Shown piece after piece: positions 50,941-58,099 of a DNA stretch of 64,000 nucleotides. The stretch is from contig NZ_JQNR01000005.1 of NCBI RefSeq assembly GCF_000745345.1, positions 4,216,001-4,280,000 of the forward strand, in the 5' to 3' direction. A program made the position numbers and the translations under genes. Each line of letters starts with the position of its first letter. The stretch's first letter is position 1. The notes beneath the pieces are model-generated. The model was not told the DNA's origin. It worked only from the letters and a program-made list of their open reading frames with translations, and ran no database searches. The stretch is from Actinacidiphila yeochonensis CN732 (GTDB lineage Bacteria > Actinomycetota > Actinomycetes > Streptomycetales > Streptomycetaceae).

Positions 50941-51846
50941 ATGACCGCGCAGACCGTACCGGTCCCAGGCGCGCCTGCCGCCGACGGCTCCGGGAGGCCG
51001 GCCCAGCGCACCGTGCGGGCACACGATGTCGTCCTCGCCTACGAGGAGCACGGTGGCCCCGCCGGCGACGGCTCCGAGGCGCCGCCGCTGCTGCTTGTGC
51101 ACGGCCACCCCTTCGACCGGACGCTGTGGCGGCCGCAGTCCGCCGCGTTCCCCGGGCGCCGGGTGATCCTCCCCGACCTGCGCGGCTACGGGCACAGCGG
51201 CGGAGTGCCGCAGCCGGGCGGCAAGACCCTCCTGGAGGTGTACGCCGCCGACCTCGCGGCCCTGCTCGACGCGCTCGGCGTACCGCGGGCGGTCCTGGGC
51301 GGGATCTCCATGGGCGGGCAGATCGTCATGGAGTTCCTGCGCCTCTTCCCCGAACGGGTCGCGGGGGTGGTGCTGGCCGACACCTCCGCGCAGGGCGAGT
51401 CCGAACCGGCCCGCCAGGAGCGGCGCGAACGGGCCGACCTTCTGGAACGGGAGGGGATGGCGGGATACGCGCACGCCGTCCTCGACTCGATGATCACACC
51501 CGCCAACGCGGCCGCCCTGCCGGACGTCGCCGGGCACGTGCTCGGCATGATGCTCGCCGCCCCGCCGGCCGGGGCCGCCGCCGCCCTGCGCGGTCGCGCC
51601 GAGCGGGCCGACCGCACCGCCCTGCTGGCGCAGATCGCGGTACCCGCCCTCGTCGTCGTCGGCCGGGAGGACGTCTTCACGCCGGTCGCCGACGCGGAGT
51701 TCCTGCACGCGCGCATCCCCGGAGCCCGGCTCGCCGTCATCGACGGGGCGGGTCACCTGCCGAACCTGGAGCGGCCGGAGGCGTTCAACGCCGCCGTGGC
51801 CGAACTGCTGGCCATGGTGCCGCTGGAGGACGGCGGCGAGGCCTGA
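50941..51846 (+). CDS. Alpha/beta-fold hydrolase
   Basis: The 301-residue enzyme has the alpha/beta-hydrolase pattern: PPLLLVHGHPFDRTLWRPQS (oxyanion hole HGHP), LPDLRGYGHS, the nucleophile elbow AVLGGISMGGQIVMEFL (Ser near residue 123), VPALVVVGREDVFTPVADAE with the acid, and AVIDGAGHLPNLERPEAFNA with the catalytic histidine. It resembles lactone and ester hydrolases such as 3-oxoadipate enol-lactonase; the substrate is unknown. The ATG at 50941 begins the family's usual N terminus after GGGGAGG. It is the first intact gene after the IS-disrupted segment. Confidence 0.9.
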   Translation: MTAQTVPVPGAPAADGSGRPAQRTVRAHDVVLAYEEHGGPAGDGSEAPPLLLVHGHPFDRTLWRPQSAAFPGRRVILPDLRGYGHSGGVPQPGGKTLLEVYAADLAALLDALGVPRAVLGGISMGGQIVMEFLRLFPERVAGVVLADTSAQGESEPARQERRERADLLEREGMAGYAHAVLDSMITPANAAALPDVAGHVLGMMLAAPPAGAAAALRGRAERADRTALLAQIAVPALVVVGREDVFTPVADAEFLHARIPGARLAVIDGAGHLPNLERPEAFNAAVAELLAMVPLEDGGEA

Positions 51847-52077
51847 TCGGGCGCGCGGCCACGGCCGGGGCACCGTTCCCGGCGGTCGCCGCGCGCCGCC
51901 CGGACGCCCCGGGGCTCCGCCGTCCGCGAAGGCCCCGTCAGGGCTCCGCGAAGGCCCTGAAAGGGCCCCGACACCTCAGCCATGGCAAGGGGGTACGACG
52001 ATTCGCCGGCGGCACGCCGCCGGACTCTGGCCCGCCGGACTCTGGCCCGCGGGCCCGGCACGTGCTCGAATCACGGC

Positions 52078-52908
52078 ATGGACAACGACACGGCCGCCGG
52101 CGGGCCCACGGCCGGCGGACACCGCGGCGGCGACCCGGTGCCGCTCGACCCGCCGGGCGGACCGCACCAGGAACCCCCGGAGAGCGGCACGGCGGACGAC
52201 GAGCGCGAGGGCACCCCCGTGGGCAGGCGCCTCGTGCTCGGCATGCTCGGTCTGGGCGCGGCCGGAGTCGCGGTGGGCGGCGCCCTCCAGGACCGGATCG
52301 ACTCCGTACTGGCCGCCGTCAGCGCCAAGGACCCCGTCGGTGTGACCGGACTGCTGCCCGGCGGCGGGGGGTTCCGGTTCTACTCCGTGGCGAACTCGAT
52401 CCCGCACCGCTCGGAGGCCGACTACCGGCTCACCGTCGACGGGCTGGTGGACCGCCCCGCCTCGTACCGGCTCTCCGACCTGCGCGCGCTGCCGCAGACC
52501 CGACTGGTGCGCGACGTCCAGTGCGTCACCGGTTGGCGGGTGCCGAACACCGCGTTCTCGGGCGTGCTGCTCTCGACCCTGCTGGACGCCGCCGGGGTCC
52601 GCCATCCCGGCACCGCCGTCCACTTCACCTGCTTCGACGGCGTCTACACCGAGAGCCTCACCCTGGAGCAGGCCCGCCGTTCCGACATGCTGGTCGCGCT
52701 CACCATGGACGGCAGGCCGGTGACCGCTGCCCACGGCGGCCCGGTACGGCTGTACGCGGCGCCCATGTACTTCTACAAGTCCGCGAAGTGGCTTTCGGGC
52801 ATCACGGTCACCGAGCACGTTCGGCGCGGCTACTGGGAGGAGTACGGTTACGCCGTCGACGGATGGGTCGGGAGGTCCAACGGGCGCCATGACCAACCCA
52901 CTTCCTGA
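52078..52908 (+). CDS. Molybdopterin-dependent oxidoreductase (sulfite-oxidase/MsrP fold), Tat-like
   Basis: The 276-residue protein has a molybdopterin-binding domain of the sulfite oxidase/YedY type. The cofactor-ligating cysteine is in LVRDVQCVTGWRVPNTAFSG, and HFTCFDGVYTESLTLEQARR plus PVRLYAAPMYFYKSAKWLSG complete the pocket. An N-terminal hydrophilic stretch is followed by GRRLVLGMLGLGAAGVAVGG (about residues 49-68), which reads as a twin-arginine signal or anchor. It should work on the outer face of the membrane. The next gene, a cytochrome b-like membrane protein, overlaps it by 20 bases and is its likely redox partner. The ATG at 52078 gives MDNDTAAGG. Confidence 0.87.
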   Translation: MDNDTAAGGPTAGGHRGGDPVPLDPPGGPHQEPPESGTADDEREGTPVGRRLVLGMLGLGAAGVAVGGALQDRIDSVLAAVSAKDPVGVTGLLPGGGGFRFYSVANSIPHRSEADYRLTVDGLVDRPASYRLSDLRALPQTRLVRDVQCVTGWRVPNTAFSGVLLSTLLDAAGVRHPGTAVHFTCFDGVYTESLTLEQARRSDMLVALTMDGRPVTAAHGGPVRLYAAPMYFYKSAKWLSGITVTEHVRRGYWEEYGYAVDGWVGRSNGRHDQPTS

Positions 52909-53596
52909 CCGCCTCCCGCGCGCGAACGCCGGGGACGGTCCCCTCCCGGAGAGCGTGCGGCGGTTCAGCCGTGCCGAGACCTGGGTGCACCGCTCGCTGG
53001 CCTGGCTGATGGGCGTGTGCGCCGTCACGGCGGCCGTCCTGTACCTGCCGCCGCTGGGTGAACTCGTCGGCCGGCGCCGCCTGGTGGTCACCGTCCACGA
53101 GTGGTCCGGGATCGCGCTGCCGGTGCCGGTCCTGCTGGGGCTCGTCTCGCGGGCGTTCCGGGCCGACGCGCGGCGACTGGGCCGGTTCCAGCCGCACGAC
53201 CGGCAGTGGCTGCGCGCAGCCCTGCGACGGCGCCGCCGCGAGCCGGGCCTGGCCGGGAAGTTCAACGCCGGCCAGAAGCTGTACGCCGCGTTCACCGTCG
53301 GCTTCGTCCTGGTGATGGCGGGAACCGGGCTGATCATGTGGTTCCCGCGGCTCACGCCGCTGCTGTGGCGCACCGGAGCGACCTTCGTCCACGACTGGCT
53401 GGCTCTTCTGGTCGCCGCCGTGGTCGCCGGGCACGTCTACTTCGCCGCCATCGACCCCGAGGCCCGCCGTGGCCTGCGGACCGGCCGGGTGGCGCGCTGG
53501 TGGGCCGGCAGTGAGCACCCCCTGTGGCGTCCGGAACCGGCCGAACCGCCGGAACCACCTGATCCGCCTGAACTGTCCGCAGGGGAACGCGAGTAG
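52889..53596 (+). CDS. Cytochrome b561/DUF4405-like membrane redox partner
   Basis: The 235-residue protein has about four membrane helices of the cytochrome b561/formate-dehydrogenase-gamma type: WVHRSLAWLMGVCAVTAAVL with a heme-ligand histidine, VVTVHEWSGIALPVPVLLGL, LYAAFTVGFVLVMAGTGLIM and FVHDWLALLVAAVVAGHVYF with two further histidines. Heme b bound by these histidines would pass electrons to the molybdoenzyme encoded just upstream. Coupling is shown by the 20-base overlap. The tail is rich in Pro/Glu. It differs from MsrQ in length and sequence, so it is not named msrQ. The ATG at 52889 is the first usable start. Confidence 0.86.
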   Translation: MTNPLPDRLPRANAGDGPLPESVRRFSRAETWVHRSLAWLMGVCAVTAAVLYLPPLGELVGRRRLVVTVHEWSGIALPVPVLLGLVSRAFRADARRLGRFQPHDRQWLRAALRRRRREPGLAGKFNAGQKLYAAFTVGFVLVMAGTGLIMWFPRLTPLLWRTGATFVHDWLALLVAAVVAGHVYFAAIDPEARRGLRTGRVARWWAGSEHPLWRPEPAEPPEPPDPPELSAGERE

Positions 53597-53748
53597 GCCG
53601 GGCCCGCCCGTCGACCCGCAGGAGTCCCTCGCCTGGGTGATTTGTCGACCAGAGGGTTGACCGTGTAAGAGTGGGCGGAACTGCTTGGGGGAGCGTTGAG
53701 GGGCGAGCCGTCACCGTCACCCCTGCCGGAGGAGACGAGACCCGCCCG

Positions 53749-54117
53749 ATGAGCACCAGTCCTGTGCCCGAGCCCGAGGAGCCGCCTGTCCCCGACGACG
53801 TCTGGGACCGGTTCCTCAACGACACCGAGCGCGACATCCGAGCCTCGGCGCCCAAGGAGCCCTCAGCCCGCGCCCGGGTCGTGGCCCGGCGGCTGCGCGA
53901 GATGGACGCCCGCACCGCCGAGGGCTCCGGCCGCGTCCCGCGCCGCGGCGCCCGCGAGGCGTCCGACACGCGGCGGCGTCCGGCCGCCGTACCGGGCGAC
54001 GGCCGGAACCGCCGCTTCGGCTGGCTGCGCTCCGTGGCGACGGTCGTCGGGGTGGTCGCCGTCGTCCTGTTCGTCCTGGCGCCCACGCGCTTCTGGGACC
54101 TGATCTCCGGCAACTGA
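53749..54117 (+). CDS. Small tail-anchored membrane protein, unknown family
   Basis: The 122-residue protein has an acidic, proline-rich N terminus (PVPEPEEPPVPDDVWDRFLN), a charged Arg-rich middle that looks disordered, and one C-terminal membrane helix (SVATVVGVVAVVLFVLAPTR, about residues 96-116) near the end. I recognise it as a common Streptomyces hypothetical type but not as a named family. The C-terminal anchor places the bulk in the cytoplasm. The ATG at 53749 is preferred to the GTG at 53671, which adds a stretch without conservation signs. A strong terminator follows at once. Confidence 0.7.
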   Translation: MSTSPVPEPEEPPVPDDVWDRFLNDTERDIRASAPKEPSARARVVARRLREMDARTAEGSGRVPRRGAREASDTRRRPAAVPGDGRNRRFGWLRSVATVVGVVAVVLFVLAPTRFWDLISGN

Positions 54118-54132
54118 CCGCCCTGCCGTACG

Positions 54133-54165
54133 GGCCGGGCCGCACCACGCGGGTGCGGCCCGGCC
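54133..54165 (+). terminator. Terminator hairpin
   Basis: A perfect 14-bp stem (GGCCGGGCCGCACC with GGTGCGGCCCGGCC) with a 5-base loop lies 15 bases after the stop. Confidence 0.8.
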
Positions 54166-54318
54166 GCTCCGGTATCCGGCCTGGCCCCGGAACCCCGCAG
54201 GACGCGCGCGGGGGGAAGCGGGCTCAAGGGGAGCCATGTGGCCGCGGCCGGGGAGCCGCCGGCCGTGGCGCCGCGCGTCCCCCGGCGCGCGGCCGGGACC
54301 GCCAGGTGCGCCGGGGTG

Positions 54319-55149
54319 TCAGCTCTCGGCGGCGGCCGGGGGCTCGCCCGCCACCACGAGGTCCGCCAGGTGCTCGGCGATCTCCTCGCGCAGCACCTCG
54401 GGGATGCCGGCGTCCGTCACCAGGGTGTCCACGTCCTCCAGGGTGGCGAAGGAACTCAGGCCGACGGTGCCCCACTTGGTGTGGTCAGCGATCACCACGA
54501 CCCGCCGCGCCGACCGCACGAACTGCCGGTTGGTCTCCGCCTCGGCCAGGTTCGGCGTGGACAGGCCCGCCTCCACCGAGATGCCGTGCACGCCCATGAA
54601 GAGCAGGTCGAAGTGGAGTGAGCGGATCGCCCGGTCGGCCACCGGGCCGACCAGCGTCTCGGACGGGGTGCGCAGCCCGCCGGTGATCACCACCGTCGCC
54701 GCGCCGCCGTGGCTGCCCATCCGACGCTGGCCGGACTGGAAGACGTCGGCGACACGCACCGAGTTCGTCACCACCGTCAGGTCCGGCACGTCCAGCAGGT
54801 GCTGCGCCAGCGCGTAGGTGGTGGTGCCGCCGGCCAGGGCGATGGCGCTGCCCGGCGAGACCAGGGTGGCGGCGGCCCGGGCGATGGCCTCCTTCGCGCC
54901 CAGCTCCAGCCCCGACTTGGCCTCGAAGCCCGGTTCGTGGCTGCTCGGCTCGGCCACCGGCACGGCCCCGCCGTGGACCTTCTCGACCACGCCCTGGCGG
55001 GCCAGCGCGTCCAGATCGCGGCGGACGGTCATGTCCGAGACGTTCAGCCGCCGGGTCAGCTCGTTGACCCGCACCCCGCCGCGTCGCCGCACCTCGTCGA
55101 GGATCAGGGCCCGACGCTGTTCCGCGAGGAGGTTCTGGTTGTCGCTCAC
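54319..55149 (-). CDS. DeoR-family transcriptional repressor
   Basis: The 276-residue regulator has a DeoR winged helix (RRGGVRVNELTRRLNVSDMT VRRDLDAL, about residues 22-50) and the DeoR sensor domain related to sugar-phosphate isomerases, with AGGTTTYALAQHLLDVPDLT (phosphate-binding loop) and LLFMGVHGISVEAGLSTPN. Such proteins respond to phosphorylated sugars. No sugar operon adjoins it, so its target is unknown. It is divergent from the large membrane protein gene with 314 bp between; GTTCTCGTTGTTC near 55168-55180 could be an autoregulatory site. The GTG at 55149 is the family-standard start. Confidence 0.9.
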   Translation of the reverse strand: MSDNQNLLAEQRRALILDEVRRRGGVRVNELTRRLNVSDMTVRRDLDALARQGVVEKVHGGAVPVAEPSSHEPGFEAKSGLELGAKEAIARAAATLVSPGSAIALAGGTTTYALAQHLLDVPDLTVVTNSVRVADVFQSGQRRMGSHGGAATVVITGGLRTPSETLVGPVADRAIRSLHFDLLFMGVHGISVEAGLSTPNLAEAETNRQFVRSARRVVVIADHTKWGTVGLSSFATLEDVDTLVTDAGIPEVLREEIAEHLADLVVAGEPPAAAES

Positions 55150-55463
55150 CCGTGACCTCGTCCCGTCCGTTCTCGTTGTTCCAGTGCGCCCTGCGCGTCG
55201 CGCGCGGTCCGCTCGCGCCTGCCGCCGCCGGCCCTGCGGACCGGCGGAGCGCTGCCGTCATCCTTCCACGCCTCAACCCGCGCCGGGTACGGAGTGGCCA
55301 GGCTCGTGGCTGATCCCGGCGGCCCGCTCCACCGCGGCGCCTGCTCCCGGTCGTCCGGCGGCCGGCTGCGGTCGGTCGGTGGCCGGGCGGGCGGCGGGCG
55401 GTTGGTCGGCGACGCACGAGACGGGCGGGAAGCGCCGGACACAGCGCGAGGATCGGGGCACCA
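55150..55463. other. Divergent intergenic region, 314 bp
   Basis: GTTCTCGTTGTTC near 55168 is a possible DeoR binding site close to the DeoR start. Nothing else is recognised. Confidence 0.4.
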
Positions 55464-58034
55464 GTGACCACGGAGACCACAAAGACCGCGGAGACAACAG
55501 GGACGACGCAGACAGGGGACCGGCACAGCCGGGACCGCCGGGTGGGCGCACCGCCGATCGCCCTGGAGTTGCTGGTGCACGGGGTGGGCGGCACCACCCC
55601 GGAGCAGATGCTCGCCGACCCCAGGACGGTCCGGGTCGCCGGCGACGACACCGCCGGGCTCTACCGCCGCGCCCGCGACGCGGACGCCGAGCGGTACCGG
55701 GCGCGCCGCCGGGGGACCCCGGTGCCCGAGGCGTACTGCTGGTCCAACCTCACCTCGGGCAACGGCTGGCGTGCCCTGTGGCTGCTGCTGCTCCCGTTCA
55801 TGATCGCCAACCTGGCGCACTGGATGCGCCCGCCGTCCCGCCGCTCCCGGCTGGCCGCCGGCTACGAGGTCGTCGTCAGGCTGCTCGCACTCACCCTCAC
55901 GGTGCTGCTGGTCGCCGCGGCCTGCGAGGTCGCCATGGACGCCGTGGCGTGGCAGTGCGCCGGCCGCTCCGGCTGCTCCGGCAGCCACTCCTGGCTCGGC
56001 TTCGCCGCCGCGGACCGGGAGGGCTGGTGGAGCCGGCCCGGCCGCCGGCTCGCCCTCGCCGCGGCCGTGCCCGTCGCGCTCACCGGGCTGCTGTGGCTGG
56101 CCTCCCGGCGTTCCTGGTCCGCCTACGAGGCGCAGCGGCCCGCCGTCCCCGCCGAACCTCCCGCGCCCGGCAGCCCCGCGCTGGCCCTGCCCGGCTTCTG
56201 GTACGGGCGGCGCTCCGGCGCCCGGCTGCGTGCCGCCCACACCGCCGTCGCCCTCGCCACCGCGGCGACCGCGCTGACCGTCCCGGCGCTGACCCACGAC
56301 CAGGGGCGCGGCGGCCCGCTGCGGGTGCTCGGCTGGGCGCTGGCCGGGTCCCTGGCCCTGCTCACCGCGGGCACCGCCGTCACCGCCGCCCGCTCCGGCC
56401 GCCGCGAACACGGCCTCGACGACGGCGGCGACCCGCTGGCCCAGGCCCTGCCGGCGGTCTCCGCCGCGCTGCTGGCGGCCGCCGCGCTCTACGCGGGCTG
56501 GAACCGCCCCGGTTGGGCCTCGGACGGCCCGTTGCCGGCCGCCTCCGCCTTCTTCACCGGCCTGACGATCCTGCAGAGCGCCCTGGTCGCGGTCCTCGCC
56601 GTCGCCGCCGCCCTGCTCCACCGGGCGCCGCCGCCGGGCCACCCGGGCCGCGGTGCCGCCATGGCAGGGCAGGCCGGTCCCGCCGTGGCCCTGCTGGCCT
56701 GCGTGATCGGCGGGCTGTTCACCGGCTGCGCGGCGCAACGCGCGGCGGACTGGCTGGACCGGGGCGGTACCCCCGGTGGACCCGGCAGCCCGCTGCCGGG
56801 TGCACCCGCCGTCCTCACCTGGCAGTCCGCCACCGTCCCGGTGGTGCTCGCCGTGGTCCTCGTGGTGGCGGGCGGCCTGGCGCTGCGGCTGCGCCGCCGG
56901 GAGCGGGCGCTGCGCCCGGAGGTGGAGCGGCTGTACCCGGGGGTGCCACACCAGCCGGCGCGGACCCGTGCCATCGCCGCGGCCATCGGCCGCGCCCGGC
57001 TCACCGACTCCGCGCCCCTCGGCGTCGCCACCCTGTGCGGTGCCGCGTTCGTGCTCGGCGGGGGAGCGGTGGCCGGGGCGTGGGCGGGCGGCGGCACCCC
57101 GGAAGAGGTCGCCGCGCACGCACCCGCACCGGTGGCCGGGCTGGCCGCCGCCGCACAGTGGCTCGGCTCGTGGCTGGCCGCGGCCGGGGCCGTCGCGCTG
57201 GTCGCGGTGGGCCGCCGCGCCTATCGCGACCTCTCCGCCCGCCGCATGGTCGGAATCCTGTGGGACGTCGGCACGTTCTGGCCGCGCGCCGCCCACCCGT
57301 TCGCGCCCCCCTGCTACGCCGAGCGGGCCGTCCCCGATCTCACGTGGCGGCTGGACACCTGGACCCGGAGCACCGGGGGCGTGATCGTCCTCTCCGGCCA
57401 CTCCCAGGGCAGCGTGCTGTCCGCCGCGGCCGTCTGGCAGCTGGGGCCCGCCGCACGGTCCAGGGTCGCCCTGCTCACCTACGGCTGCCCGCTGGCCCGC
57501 CTCTACGGTCGCTGGTTCCCGGCGCACTTCGCTCCCGCCCTGCTGCGCGACCTGCACGACACGCTGCCGGCCTGGCGCAACCTCTGGCGCCGCACCGACC
57601 CCATCGGCGGGCCGGTCCTGCTCGGCGGGCGCGGCAACGGCCTTGACGGGCGCGGCAGCGGCCTTGACGAGGGTACGGGCACGCGCGTCCCGCGTGCCGT
57701 CATCACCGAGGCGCAGGCCGCCCCGCCCTGCCGAGGTGACGCCGCCATCCCGGCTCCGGCCCGACCCGAAACGGCCGACCCCCTGTCGAAGGAGCCGCTG
57801 AGGGCGCCGGAACCGGAGGGTCCATGGGCCGCCGTCGACGTCGGGCCGCTGCTCGATCCGGTCGCGTACGGCCGCAGCGCCGCCCACCCGCTGCCCGAAC
57901 CCGTCCTCGCCCACACCGGCTTCCAGACCGACCCCGCCTACGCCGAGCAGCGTGCCCTCCTGCTGTCCCGCTTCGGCCCGGCGGTCTCCACGGCGCTCCC
58001 CGCCCCCGCGCCCGCGGAGCCCGACCCGGTGTGA
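55464..58034 (+). CDS. Large membrane protein with a split serine-hydrolase (GHSQG) signature
   Basis: The 856-residue protein starts with a cytoplasmic segment containing LELLVHGVGGTTPEQML (His-Gly oxyanion-type motif near residue 39). About ten hydrophobic segments between residues 100 and 600 follow. After them comes a soluble part with GVIVLSGHSQGSVLSAAAVW (GxSxG nucleophile near residue 646). A later region contains TYGCPLARLYGRWFP and NLWRRTDPIGGPVL, which look like the end of a lipase-type domain with a possible acid residue. The hydrolase pieces thus flank a membrane core. Its substrate is unknown; lipid or glycolipid is plausible. The GTG at 55464 follows no strong site. The last 120 residues are Gly/Pro rich. 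Confidence 0.8.
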   Translation: MTTETTKTAETTGTTQTGDRHSRDRRVGAPPIALELLVHGVGGTTPEQMLADPRTVRVAGDDTAGLYRRARDADAERYRARRRGTPVPEAYCWSNLTSGNGWRALWLLLLPFMIANLAHWMRPPSRRSRLAAGYEVVVRLLALTLTVLLVAAACEVAMDAVAWQCAGRSGCSGSHSWLGFAAADREGWWSRPGRRLALAAAVPVALTGLLWLASRRSWSAYEAQRPAVPAEPPAPGSPALALPGFWYGRRSGARLRAAHTAVALATAATALTVPALTHDQGRGGPLRVLGWALAGSLALLTAGTAVTAARSGRREHGLDDGGDPLAQALPAVSAALLAAAALYAGWNRPGWASDGPLPAASAFFTGLTILQSALVAVLAVAAALLHRAPPPGHPGRGAAMAGQAGPAVALLACVIGGLFTGCAAQRAADWLDRGGTPGGPGSPLPGAPAVLTWQSATVPVVLAVVLVVAGGLALRLRRRERALRPEVERLYPGVPHQPARTRAIAAAIGRARLTDSAPLGVATLCGAAFVLGGGAVAGAWAGGGTPEEVAAHAPAPVAGLAAAAQWLGSWLAAAGAVALVAVGRRAYRDLSARRMVGILWDVGTFWPRAAHPFAPPCYAERAVPDLTWRLDTWTRSTGGVIVLSGHSQGSVLSAAAVWQLGPAARSRVALLTYGCPLARLYGRWFPAHFAPALLRDLHDTLPAWRNLWRRTDPIGGPVLLGGRGNGLDGRGSGLDEGTGTRVPRAVITEAQAAPPCRGDAAIPAPARPETADPLSKEPLRAPEPEGPWAAVDVGPLLDPVAYGRSAAHPLPEPVLAHTGFQTDPAYAEQRALLLSRFGPAVSTALPAPAPAEPDPV

Positions 58035-58042
58035 GCCGGGGC

Positions 58043-58079
58043 CGGCCCGGATCGGGTCGGGCTGACCCGATCCGGGCCG
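58043..58079. terminator. Bidirectional terminator
   Basis: A 16-bp perfect stem (CGGCCCGGATCGGGTC with GACCCGATCCGGGCCG) with a 5-base loop separates the convergent membrane hydrolase and beta-helix/ATPase genes. Confidence 0.85.
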
Positions 58080-58099
58080 CGGCGCGGCCGCGGCCCCGG

